Shown one piece after another: positions 1 through 7,239 of a stretch of 64,000 nt of DNA. The notes under the pieces are model-generated. The model was not told the origin of the DNA, did not search any database, and saw only the letters and a list, made by a program, of their open reading frames with translations. This DNA is from Winogradskyella jejuensis. GTDB taxonomy: Bacteria > Bacteroidota > Bacteroidia > Flavobacteriales > Flavobacteriaceae. Every line of letters starts with the position of its first letter. Position 1 is the first letter of the stretch. Made by a program: the position numbers and the translations under genes. The stretch lies in assembly GCF_900129745.1 (NCBI RefSeq), contig NZ_FQWS01000001.1, positions 1,598,581 through 1,662,580 of the forward strand, given 5' to 3'.

Positions 1-204
1 TTTATGAATAATTATTGTATCATTTTTAAAAGCAAATACAACTCCGTTGAATTTTCCAATTTTATTAAGAGCCGAGAAGTACTCATCTACTTTTTTATTC
101 AGTTTTTCGGTTTGATGTGATGAAATACTTTTTGTTTTTTTACCCTCATTTTTGCAAGAGATTAGAAGAATTAGTAGAAGAAGTATCGTTAAAATTTGTC
201 TCAT
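1..204 (-). CDS. Serine hydrolase-like lipoprotein, N-terminal part only
   Basis: Reading leftward from an ATG at 204, the frame stays open to the window edge (68 codons). The start is a signal peptide with a hydrophobic leucine-rich core and a lipobox LISC, so residue 17 is the probable lipidated cysteine. It is followed by a charged linker and the segment KFNGVVFAFKNDTIII. That FNGVVLVAKNGKII-like stretch is the usual opening strand of beta-lactamase/DD-peptidase family serine hydrolases in Bacteroidota. The catalytic SxxK and YxN motifs would lie beyond the window, so the enzyme assignment is inferred from the opening strand only. It is divergent from dnaG with 175 bases between the two starts. 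Confidence 0.6.
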   Translation of the reverse strand, partial: MRQILTILLLLILLISCKNEGKKTKSISSHQTEKLNKKVDEYFSALNKIGKFNGVVFAFKNDTIIIHK

Positions 205-379
205 TATTTTGATTGGTTCTAATGCATTGCAACCTTAATGATATGAAATCGTTTTAATGATTTATATCAGTCGATAACGAAGTTCGTTTTTTTTCGATAG
301 AAAGTCAAATAACTTTTAAACATTAAATTTATACTTCGGTATTGTTTCTTAAATTTACCATCTTAATAAATTTTCAAGT

Positions 380-2347
380 TTGATTTCACAAAATTCCATA
401 GCCCAAGTTTTTGAGACCGCTCGTGTAGAGGAGGTTATCGGTGATTTTGTACAGCTAAAAAAATCTGGAAGTAACTTCAAAGGTTTAAGCCCTTTTAGTG
501 AGGAACGCACACCGAGTTTTATGGTGTCTCCCGTAAAACAAATTTGGAAAGATTTCTCTACAGGTAAAGGCGGTAATGCTGTGACTTTTTTAATGGAACA
601 CGAGCATTTTACCTATCCTGAAGCTATAAAGTACTTGGCCAAAAAGTACAATATTGAGATTGAGGAAACTGAGCGTACGGACGAAGAAAAAGCAAAAGCT
701 GATACACGTGAGAGTCTGTATTTGGTCAGTGAGTATGCAAACGAATATTTTCAGAAAACCTTACACAAAACCGAAAAAGGCAAGGCTATTGGGCTGAGTT
801 ATTTTAAGGAGCGTGGTTTTACAGAGGAGACTATAAAAAAGTTTCAATTAGGTTACGCCTTAGATGAGTGGCAAGTCTTTACAGACGAAGCTTTAAAAAA
901 CGGTTACAAAATTGAGTTTTTAGAAGGTACAGGACTCACCATCGTTAAACCAGACAAGCATTTTGATAGATTTAAAGGACGCGTGATGTTCCCTATACAT
1001 AGTATGAGTGGTCGCGTTCTAGGTTTTGGAGGACGTATCTTAGGTAACGATAAAAAGGCGGCAAAGTATCTCAATTCTCCTGAAAGTGAAATTTACCATA
1101 AGAGTAAAGTGTTGTACGGTTTGTACTTTGCCAAACAAACCATTGCCAAAGAAGATAATTGCTACTTGGTTGAAGGTTACACGGATGTGATTCAGTTTTA
1201 CCAACGCGGTATTACAAATGTGGTGTCCTCATCGGGTACGGCTTTAACATCAGAGCAAATACGCTTGATTAAACGTTTAACGAGTAATATTACTGTGCTT
1301 TTTGATGGTGATGCTGCTGGTATGCGTGCTTCTATTCGTGGGATTGATTTAATCTTAGAGCAAGGTATGAATGTGCGTGTATGTACATTTCCTGATGGTG
1401 AAGATCCGGACAGTTTTTCAAAAAATAATACGCTTCAAGAAGTACAAGATTATTTAGCTGAAAATTCTAAGGATTTTATTCAGTTTAAGGCTTCGCTTTT
1501 ATTTGAAGACACTAAAAACGACCCTATAAAGAAAGCAGAAACCATACGTGATATTGTAAATAGTATTGCTAAAATTCCTGACCAGATTAAAAAGGAGGTC
1601 TATATCCAAGAGTGTGCACGCATTATGGATATTAGTGAGTCTGTTTTATTTAGCACATTAGCACAGATAAATAAAAAAGAATCTCAAGATGCTAATAAGA
1701 AGTACAAACAAGAACAAAAAACATTTAATGTTGTAAAGGCAGAACCTAAACCAGTTGCAAAGATTAATATCCAATACGAGTTAGAACGAAAAATTATAGA
1801 AATCTTATTACTCTATGGTAATAAAACCGAAAAGTTTGAAGATTTAGTACTTAAAGAGGATGAAGTTTCTGGTGATTTAGTTTTGGAACCTGTGGTACAA
1901 GAGGCTCGTGTTTTTGAAAAAATTTATCTCGATTTGCAAGAAGACGAAATGCAGTTTAGTGATATGCATTTTAAAACCTTGTACTACTCTATAATAGATA
2001 ATCTTAATCAAAATGATGCCTTTTCTACTAAGGATTTCATTAATAATTTAGATCCATCAATGGCACCTTTAGTGACAAGTATTATTATGGATAATGAAAA
2101 GTATAGTTTAGATGATTGGGCAAGAAACAATATTATTCCAAAATCTAAAGAACACATGATTCCACAATTGGTGAGTCAAACTATTTTAAGTTTACGCTGT
2201 TTTTTAATTGATCAAAAAGTGGCTGCTTTTAAAGAAGAAACTTTGAATAAAGAAATAGACACAAAATCCCTTATGGAAGATGTAAAGGATTATTTAGGTC
2301 TTAAAATGCTACTTTCAAGAAAGTTGGGTAAAGTTGTTGGAGGCTAA
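380..2347 (+). CDS. dnaG: DNA primase DnaG
   Basis: Synthesises RNA primers at the replication fork with the replicative helicase. 655 residues. Order: N-terminal zinc-binding-type domain (about 1-100), the TOPRIM/RNA polymerase core (about 130-370, with the acidic segments VEGYTDVIQ and FDGDAAGMRA) and a C-terminal helicase-binding region. The N-terminal domain keeps the fold signature (GLSPF, TPSFMVSP, GKGGNAVTFLM) but the four metal ligands seen in E. coli DnaG (Cys, His, Cys, Cys) are Ser37, Ser40, Asp58 and Thr61 here. The start is TTG; the resulting N-terminus MISQNS..VFETARVEEVIGDFV fits family start positions and no ATG lies near. The stop abuts, with no gap, the stop of the convergent response regulator gene. 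Confidence 0.97.
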   Translation: MISQNSIAQVFETARVEEVIGDFVQLKKSGSNFKGLSPFSEERTPSFMVSPVKQIWKDFSTGKGGNAVTFLMEHEHFTYPEAIKYLAKKYNIEIEETERTDEEKAKADTRESLYLVSEYANEYFQKTLHKTEKGKAIGLSYFKERGFTEETIKKFQLGYALDEWQVFTDEALKNGYKIEFLEGTGLTIVKPDKHFDRFKGRVMFPIHSMSGRVLGFGGRILGNDKKAAKYLNSPESEIYHKSKVLYGLYFAKQTIAKEDNCYLVEGYTDVIQFYQRGITNVVSSSGTALTSEQIRLIKRLTSNITVLFDGDAAGMRASIRGIDLILEQGMNVRVCTFPDGEDPDSFSKNNTLQEVQDYLAENSKDFIQFKASLLFEDTKNDPIKKAETIRDIVNSIAKIPDQIKKEVYIQECARIMDISESVLFSTLAQINKKESQDANKKYKQEQKTFNVVKAEPKPVAKINIQYELERKIIEILLLYGNKTEKFEDLVLKEDEVSGDLVLEPVVQEARVFEKIYLDLQEDEMQFSDMHFKTLYYSIIDNLNQNDAFSTKDFINNLDPSMAPLVTSIIMDNEKYSLDDWARNNIIPKSKEHMIPQLVSQTILSLRCFLIDQKVAAFKEETLNKEIDTKSLMEDVKDYLGLKMLLSRKLGKVVGG

Positions 2348-2977
2348 TTAAGCCAAATCGTGATGTTTTGCTTGATGCACCAAGTCAATAACATTATTTA
2401 CATTAAGTTTTTTGAATAAGCGCGCTTTATAGGTGCTTACAGTTTTTTCGTTAATGTCAAGTTCGTCAGCAATGTGTTTGTTTTTTCTGCCTATAGATAG
2501 AAGTTTGAGAACTTCTACTTCTCGTGTTGATAAACGTTTAAAGAGGCGTGTTCTGCTTTTGGATGCATCAGTGTATTTGTAATGCTTATCCATTTTTTCA
2601 CTCAGGTATACTTCACCACTTCTCACTTTATTTACAGCTTTAATAATCTCGGTTGGATGTGAGTTTTTGGATAAATAACCTGAAGCCCCTGCTTTAAGCG
2701 TACTTATAGCATATATTTCCTCAGGTTGGTGGCTAAACATTATGATTTTAATGGCTTTATGCTCCTTTTTTATGGCACGTAAGGCAGTAATTCCATTAAG
2801 TTCAGGTAAATCAATTTCAGAAATAATCATGTCCACATGATTTTTTCTTATAAATTCGAAAATTTCAATTCCACTACCTAAATCTCCTACAATTTGATAG
2901 TCAGTATTTTGGTTAAAAATATATTTCAAACCCTCACGCACAACAGGATGGCTATCAACCAATAAAATCTTTATCAT
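2348..2977 (-). CDS. NarL/FixJ-type response regulator with atypical receiver
   Basis: Two-domain DNA-binding regulator: receiver domain (1-120) and LuxR-type helix-turn-helix (about 147-205, LSTREVEVLKLLSIGRKNKHI..KTVSTYKARLFKKL). The receiver keeps Asp8, Ser82 and Lys104, but the usual acidic partner at position 9 is Ser and the phospho-acceptor position in the motif IISEIDLPELNG is Glu54, not Asp. The family is normally activated by Asp phosphorylation; here Glu may mimic a permanently active form (inference). There is no histidine kinase beside it. A TATTTTTG -7 element lies about 70 bases upstream. This gene between dnaG and nadE is usual in flavobacteria as far as I know, so it is likely a lineage orthologue. 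Confidence 0.9.
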   Translation of the reverse strand: MIKILLVDSHPVVREGLKYIFNQNTDYQIVGDLGSGIEIFEFIRKNHVDMIISEIDLPELNGITALRAIKKEHKAIKIIMFSHQPEEIYAISTLKAGASGYLSKNSHPTEIIKAVNKVRSGEVYLSEKMDKHYKYTDASKSRTRLFKRLSTREVEVLKLLSIGRKNKHIADELDINEKTVSTYKARLFKKLNVNNVIDLVHQAKHHDLA

Positions 2978-3045
2978 GATTGCATAGTTTAATAAAATTA
3001 GAATGTTTAATCCGGGTGGATTACTGAATTAATTAGCTTATTAAA

Positions 3046-3053
3046 CAAAAATA
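3046..3053 (-). promoter_or_regulatory. Promoter -7 element of response regulator gene
   Basis: Minus-strand TATTTTTG matches the Bacteroidota -7 consensus TAnnTTTG and sits 68 bases before the start codon in a non-coding AT-rich gap. No convincing TTG -33 element was found at the usual distance. Confidence 0.5.
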
Positions 3054-3120
3054 CAGAAATATTGCTAAATATCTTTAAAAATGTAAGTATTTTTAACAAA
3101 AAATAAATAATCTATAAAAA

Positions 3121-3909
3121 TTAAATAATATTTTTAGGAATTTCGCAAATTGGAATAGGTATCATCTTGTGTTTGTTTGATCTATTGTAACGCAAATAGA
3201 TTGAAAATACTTCTTTTTGGCGTCCTTCAAAGTCAGCTTCTGTTTTTCCTTCTTCATCCATTTGCATGGCCCATTCAAGTTCGGGATAAGAAGCACCAAT
3301 TTGATCCTCATCACTTCTGGCATCACCAAAAAGGCCATCACTAGGAGCGGCTTTCATAATAGACTCTGGTACCTTAAGAGCTTCGCCTATAGCATAGACT
3401 TCAGATTTCAGTAAATCTGCAATAGGGCTCAAGTCTACACCACCATCACCGTATTTGGTATAGAATCCTACGCCAAAATCTTCTACTTTGTTGCCTGTGC
3501 CTGCAACTAAAAGACCCAACAATCCGGCATGATAGTACAGAGTCGTCATTCTTAAGCGAGCCCTGGTGTTAGCTAGTGCCATATCAACAGTGGCTTGTTT
3601 TCCATCTAGACTAACTTCAGTTTTAAACTCTTCAAAAACGGGTGTTAAATCTACACGTGTATCACTTACGTTTGGAAAACGGTTTTTTAATTGATTTATA
3701 TGTTCTTGAGCTCTAGATACATGGCTTGGTGCTTGATGAATTGGCATTTCTATACATAAAACATCTAAACCTGTTTTAGCACAAAGCGTAGATGTTACGG
3801 CAGAGTCTATTCCGCCAGAAATACCCACAACAAAACCATTTACTTTAGCGTTAGTAGCATAATCTTTAAGCCAATTAACAATATAATCTATAACTTTTTC
3901 TGTTTGCAT
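3121..3909 (-). CDS. nadE: NH3-dependent NAD+ synthetase
   Basis: Amidates deamido-NAD+ with ammonia and ATP in the last step of NAD biosynthesis. 262 residues, the size of the short ammonia-using form; there is no nitrilase/glutaminase domain. The PP-loop of the N-type ATP pyrophosphatase family is SGGIDSA at residues 31-37. Further family segments are MPIHQ, ANTRARLRMTTLYYHA, GTGNKVEDFGVGFYTKYGDGGVDLSPI and the lysine-rich RSNKHKM near the C-terminus. It is divergent from gldB and their promoters overlap. The neighbourhood nadE-gldB-gldC is the arrangement known from flavobacteria. Confidence 0.97.
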   Translation of the reverse strand: MQTEKVIDYIVNWLKDYATNAKVNGFVVGISGGIDSAVTSTLCAKTGLDVLCIEMPIHQAPSHVSRAQEHINQLKNRFPNVSDTRVDLTPVFEEFKTEVSLDGKQATVDMALANTRARLRMTTLYYHAGLLGLLVAGTGNKVEDFGVGFYTKYGDGGVDLSPIADLLKSEVYAIGEALKVPESIMKAAPSDGLFGDARSDEDQIGASYPELEWAMQMDEEGKTEADFEGRQKEVFSIYLRYNRSNKHKMIPIPICEIPKNII

Positions 3910-3936
3910 ATTACTCAGATTTTAGGGTAAGAAGTG

Positions 3937-3944
3937 TACCTTTG
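3937..3944 (+). promoter_or_regulatory. Promoter -7 element of gldBC
   Basis: TACCTTTG is a perfect TAnnTTTG match, 30 bases before the gldB ATG at 3975. It excludes the longer reading frame that could open with TTG at 3942, because that codon lies inside the promoter element. No clear TTG -33 element is visible. Confidence 0.65.
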
Positions 3945-3948
3945 CAAA

Positions 3949-3956
3949 CAAAAATA
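3949..3956 (-). promoter_or_regulatory. Promoter -7 element of nadE
   Basis: Minus-strand TATTTTTG, 39 bases before the nadE start. It lies only four bases from the plus-strand -7 element of gldB, so the two divergent transcription start regions must overlap. Confidence 0.5.
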
Positions 3957-3974
3957 ACCGAAATATTTTTAAGA

Positions 3975-4940
3975 ATGAAAATCAAACATATTCATTTATT
4001 ATTTGTGGTTGCATTACTTTTTTTCTCGTGTGAAGATGAAAGTAAAGTTGAAAATGAAATCTCAAAAGTTGAAGTCGATTTCACTATCGAACGCTTTGAT
4101 AAAATATTAGCGAGTACTACAGATAAGGATGAATTAGAGTCTGTAAAAGAAGTTTTTCCTTTTTTGCTTCCTAAGGAAATAGATTCTGTTTGGTTGGAGC
4201 AACTTAATAGCGATTTGCAGAAACAGATATTTACAGAAGCAGATAAAAATTATGGTGATTTTGAAAGTCATGCTCAAGGTTTAAAACACTTCTTTCAGCA
4301 TTTAAAATACTATGACAATGCGGTTGAGATACCTATGGTGATTACAGCTGCCGATTATGTAGATTATAGAACCAAACTTATTTTTGAAGGTAATTTACTC
4401 ATAATTAACTTAGTGAATTACTTAGGTGAAAATCATGAGTTTTACCAAAACATACCTCTATATTTTGCGGAGAATATGACGCCATCTCAAATAATCCCAG
4501 ATATAGCCAATAAGTATGCGATGCGCTATGCTTACCAAAATCAGAGAAAGACATTTCTCGATGAAATGATTTATCATGGTAAGTTACTTTACTTTAAAGA
4601 TATTATGATTCCTGAATTTTCTGATGCTGAAAAAATAGGATATTCTGAAGAAGATATAAAATGGGCGACTGAGAACGAAGCTCAGATATGGAGTTATTTT
4701 GTGGAGAAAGAAACCTTGTTTAGTACTGACCCAAAACTTTTAGGCAGATTTACAGTTCCTGCACCCTTTTCAAAATTCTATTTGGATATAGATAACGAAA
4801 GTCCTGGGCGATTAGGGCAATACATAGGTTGGCAAATTGTTAGAGCTTATGCAAAGCGAACGGAAAAAGATGTAATATCTTTAATGCGAACTGATAGTGA
4901 CGAAATTTTTAAAGATTCTAAATACAAACCAAAGCGATAA
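3975..4940 (+). CDS. gldB: Gliding motility lipoprotein GldB
   Basis: 321 residues. GldB is one of the Gld proteins needed for gliding in Flavobacterium; its biochemical role is unsettled. The chosen ATG gives a classical SPII signal (MKIKHIHLLFVVALLFFSC, lipid Cys at 19). Family features are the FTIERFD segment soon after the signal, the metal-protease-like but degenerate region around NENHEFYQNIPLYFAENMTP, and the conserved C-terminal part SPGRLGQYIGWQIVRAYAK. The protein resembles the DUF2268-like Zn peptidase fold in layout, but I see no intact HExxH. It is immediately followed by gldC with no spacing, so the two are one operon. Confidence 0.95.
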   Translation: MKIKHIHLLFVVALLFFSCEDESKVENEISKVEVDFTIERFDKILASTTDKDELESVKEVFPFLLPKEIDSVWLEQLNSDLQKQIFTEADKNYGDFESHAQGLKHFFQHLKYYDNAVEIPMVITAADYVDYRTKLIFEGNLLIINLVNYLGENHEFYQNIPLYFAENMTPSQIIPDIANKYAMRYAYQNQRKTFLDEMIYHGKLLYFKDIMIPEFSDAEKIGYSEEDIKWATENEAQIWSYFVEKETLFSTDPKLLGRFTVPAPFSKFYLDIDNESPGRLGQYIGWQIVRAYAKRTEKDVISLMRTDSDEIFKDSKYKPKR

Positions 4941-5282
4941 ATGAGTAAAACGATGAAATCTAAAATAGAGCTTAATGTAGAGCTTGACGAAAACCGAGTG
5001 CCAGAAAAATTAACTTGGTCTGCTCAAGACGGTGGCGTAAAAAACGAAGAAGCAAAAGCCGTGATGTTATCGGTTTGGGATAGTAATGCTCAAGAGACGC
5101 TTCGTATAGATTTATGGACAAAAGATATGCCCGTAGATGAGATGAAGCAGTTTTTTCATCAAACGCTTGTGACAATGAGTGATACATTTATGCGAGCAAC
5201 GCAAGATGATAAGATGACAGCAACCATGAAAGATTTTTGCGATTATTTTGCTGAAAAATTAGAGTTGAAAAAAACTAACTAA
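4941..5282 (+). CDS. gldC: Gliding motility protein GldC
   Basis: 113 residues, no signal peptide or membrane segment, so probably cytoplasmic. In Flavobacterium johnsoniae gldC follows gldB and its loss weakens gliding, which fits the operon seen here: the ATG starts on the base after the gldB stop. Recognisable segments are SKIELNVELDENRVPEKLTWSA (split here only for description), the acidic middle and FCDYFAEKLELKK at the C-terminus. The last four bases overlap the stop region of the convergent gene on the other strand. Confidence 0.93.
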   Translation: MSKTMKSKIELNVELDENRVPEKLTWSAQDGGVKNEEAKAVMLSVWDSNAQETLRIDLWTKDMPVDEMKQFFHQTLVTMSDTFMRATQDDKMTATMKDFCDYFAEKLELKKTN

Positions 5283-6136
5283 TTTGCTTGTGGTTTTGTG
5301 CCAAAACCATAACTTTCTGTAGTATAGTAAGGTATTACATTAAAATATGGAGATTTAGTGTTAATAAAATTTTTATCTAATTCTTTGTGTTTTAAAAACA
5401 TAGAGCTGTTGTATATTTCCCATATTTTTAAAATGTTGGATTGACCTTTTAAGGTTTTTACATCCAATTGGTTTCTTTCTATCATACGGTCAATCTCTTT
5501 TTTAGTAGCCATTTTTCTTATTATTTTTGAGTAGTGACCACTATTAATCTCGTAATACACCCAGTAATTATATGTGCGTTTTTTTTCTTTTCTCTTTTTA
5601 AATGTTTTTTTTGCAATAGGCCTTTTGTAATTAAGCAATTCACTTATGCTTATAGAATCAAAGTGCTTATTATTTTTTCTTTCTTCTTTGTCAATTTTAT
5701 CATATTCTGTTTCGTTTATGCTAGTTGTTTCTTTATCTTCTTCAAAGACAAAAACACTACTAGTATCTTTTTCTACCGATGTTATTTCAGTTATATGCGT
5801 ATTGATATCAATTAAAGGCTCATTACGAAACAGAACGATAATTATGCGCTTATCAAGAAGAACTGCCTCTATCACATATCTGCCAATATCTAGGTCATAA
5901 AGAGGTATTTCTATTTTTTTGTCTTTTACCTTTATAGTTTCATCATAGTCTTTATTGAAAATATTTACTTTATAAATAGTTCGTTCTCCCTCGAGAATAA
6001 GACTGTCTTCAGCTTTGTTTAAGTAATGTTTAAGTTCTTTTGCTCTAAAATTCACATTTTGTATCAATGTAGATTTTTGACCATAAACTATGATCGATAA
6101 GAATAGAAAAGGCAGTATAATTTTTAAGTTAAACAA
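5279..6136 (-). CDS. Secreted protein of unknown function
   Basis: 285 residues, not recognised. It begins with a signal peptide (FNLKIILPFLFLSIIVYGQ, cleavage expected before Gln or just after) and has no other membrane segment, so it is exported to the periplasm or outer membrane. The middle (about 120-190) is very rich in Lys, Glu, Asp and Arg and probably disordered; the C-terminal third contains tyrosines and a YYTTESYGFGTKP tail. The start codon is TTG, the only one giving an intact signal peptide. It converges on gldC with a four-base overlap, a position that suggests a lineage-specific neighbour and not a member of the gld operon. Confidence 0.72.
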   Translation of the reverse strand: MFNLKIILPFLFLSIIVYGQKSTLIQNVNFRAKELKHYLNKAEDSLILEGERTIYKVNIFNKDYDETIKVKDKKIEIPLYDLDIGRYVIEAVLLDKRIIIVLFRNEPLIDINTHITEITSVEKDTSSVFVFEEDKETTSINETEYDKIDKEERKNNKHFDSISISELLNYKRPIAKKTFKKRKEKKRTYNYWVYYEINSGHYSKIIRKMATKKEIDRMIERNQLDVKTLKGQSNILKIWEIYNSSMFLKHKELDKNFINTKSPYFNVIPYYTTESYGFGTKPQAN

Positions 6137-6324
6137 GAAGTTTTTTTAAGTATTGACTTAATATTAATCTATTACTTTCGTCAAAAGAGAGTAAAACTAT
6201 ATTCTTTTAATCTGAATGATAAATTTTTATGATGTATAGTACTCTTTTTTAGTTAATCTGCTTTAATTTATCGTTTAAATAAAAATTAAAAAGTTATATT
6301 TCTATCAATTATTCAAATTGATAT

Positions 6325-6933
6325 ATGAAAAAGTTTCTTTTCGGAATCATTCTTACCATAACCGTTTTAATGGTGTATAAGCAATGCACGTATCAGCCTA
6401 GAGTTGTTGTTAATAATACTTCGGACGTTATTCAAGAGCAACTAAAAAATGTGAGTAAGCTCGTAGTTACAGAAGGCAATTTCTCAGAGGTATTTAATTA
6501 TGAAAATTCAAAAGAAATTTTTGGAGAATTTCTCACTGCAGAGAAAAAAGCATTAGTGGTTGTTAATGCTAAAGTAAATGTCTCCTACGATTTAAAGAAG
6601 TTAGAATATAAGTTAGATGAAGCTACTAAAACACTTCAGATTCTATCAATTCCAGATTACGAAATTTTTATAAATCCAGATTTACAGTATTACGACATTC
6701 AGGCAGATTTTTTAAATCCTTTTGAAGCAGAAGACTATAACGACATTAAAAAAACTATTAACGACGATTTAATGAAAAAAATAGAAGAGTCGTCCTTGGT
6801 TACCAATGCACAAAATAGACTGCTTAGCGAGTTATCCAAATTTTATATTCTTGCTAATTCTTTAGGGTGGAAATTAGAGTATAAGGGCGAACGACTAAAC
6901 GCTCAAGACGATTTCGAAAAGTTATTACTCTAA
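6325..6933 (+). CDS. DUF4230 family protein, membrane-anchored
   Basis: 202 residues. One N-terminal membrane segment (about 3-20, FLFGIILTITVLMVY) is followed by a DUF4230-type domain: a start KLVVTEGNFSEVFNYE, a central block KKALVVVNAKVNVSYDL and a later segment LSIPDYEIFINPDLQYYDIQ. The function of this family is unknown; the topology suggests that most of the protein is outside the inner membrane. A near-consensus -7 element TATATTTC lies 23 bases before the ATG. Its last nine bases overlap the convergent rhodanese gene. Confidence 0.85.
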   Translation: MKKFLFGIILTITVLMVYKQCTYQPRVVVNNTSDVIQEQLKNVSKLVVTEGNFSEVFNYENSKEIFGEFLTAEKKALVVVNAKVNVSYDLKKLEYKLDEATKTLQILSIPDYEIFINPDLQYYDIQADFLNPFEAEDYNDIKKTINDDLMKKIEESSLVTNAQNRLLSELSKFYILANSLGWKLEYKGERLNAQDDFEKLLL

Positions 6934-7233
6934 TGCTTTACGCATGGCAGAAATACCACCGCCATTTATAGCTTCAATACCATTTGCTTTTAAAATTTGA
7001 ACGGCCTGCGCCGAACGAATTCCACTTGCACAATGCGCAATAACGTGTTTATTTAATGCCTTAACTTCTCCGATTCTGCTCTTTAATTCAGAAACCGGAA
7101 TGTGAATTGCATTATCTATATGATTAGCATCGTATTCTTTTTGCGTGCGTACATCCAAAATCACAGCTTCCTTTTCTAAGTAGGTTTGAATGTTGTTACT
7201 TTTTTTTCCGAACAAAAAACTGAATAGTCCCAT
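6925..7233 (-). CDS. Rhodanese-like sulfurtransferase domain protein
   Basis: Single rhodanese domain of 102 residues with the catalytic loop HCASGIRSA (Cys at about 68). The frame opens with a short hydrophobic, positively charged head (MGLFSFLFGKKSNN) that is not part of the domain and might associate with the membrane. The family transfers sulfane sulfur; the partner here is unknown. The gene follows the aromatic amino acid hydroxylase gene after six bases and is probably cotranscribed with it. Its 3' end overlaps DUF4230 by nine bases. Confidence 0.9.
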   Translation of the reverse strand: MGLFSFLFGKKSNNIQTYLEKEAVILDVRTQKEYDANHIDNAIHIPVSELKSRIGEVKALNKHVIAHCASGIRSAQAVQILKANGIEAINGGGISAMRKALE

Positions 7234-7239
7234 GATGTT

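Noticed and set aside
276..288. AACGAA-G-TTCGTT palindrome followed by eight T before dnaG
   Set aside because: Too short a stem for a terminator and no gene ends there; may be chance in AT-rich DNA.
3942..3974. Upstream in-frame extension of gldB
   Set aside because: It would begin inside the -7 element TACCTTTG and put residues ahead of a perfect lipoprotein signal.
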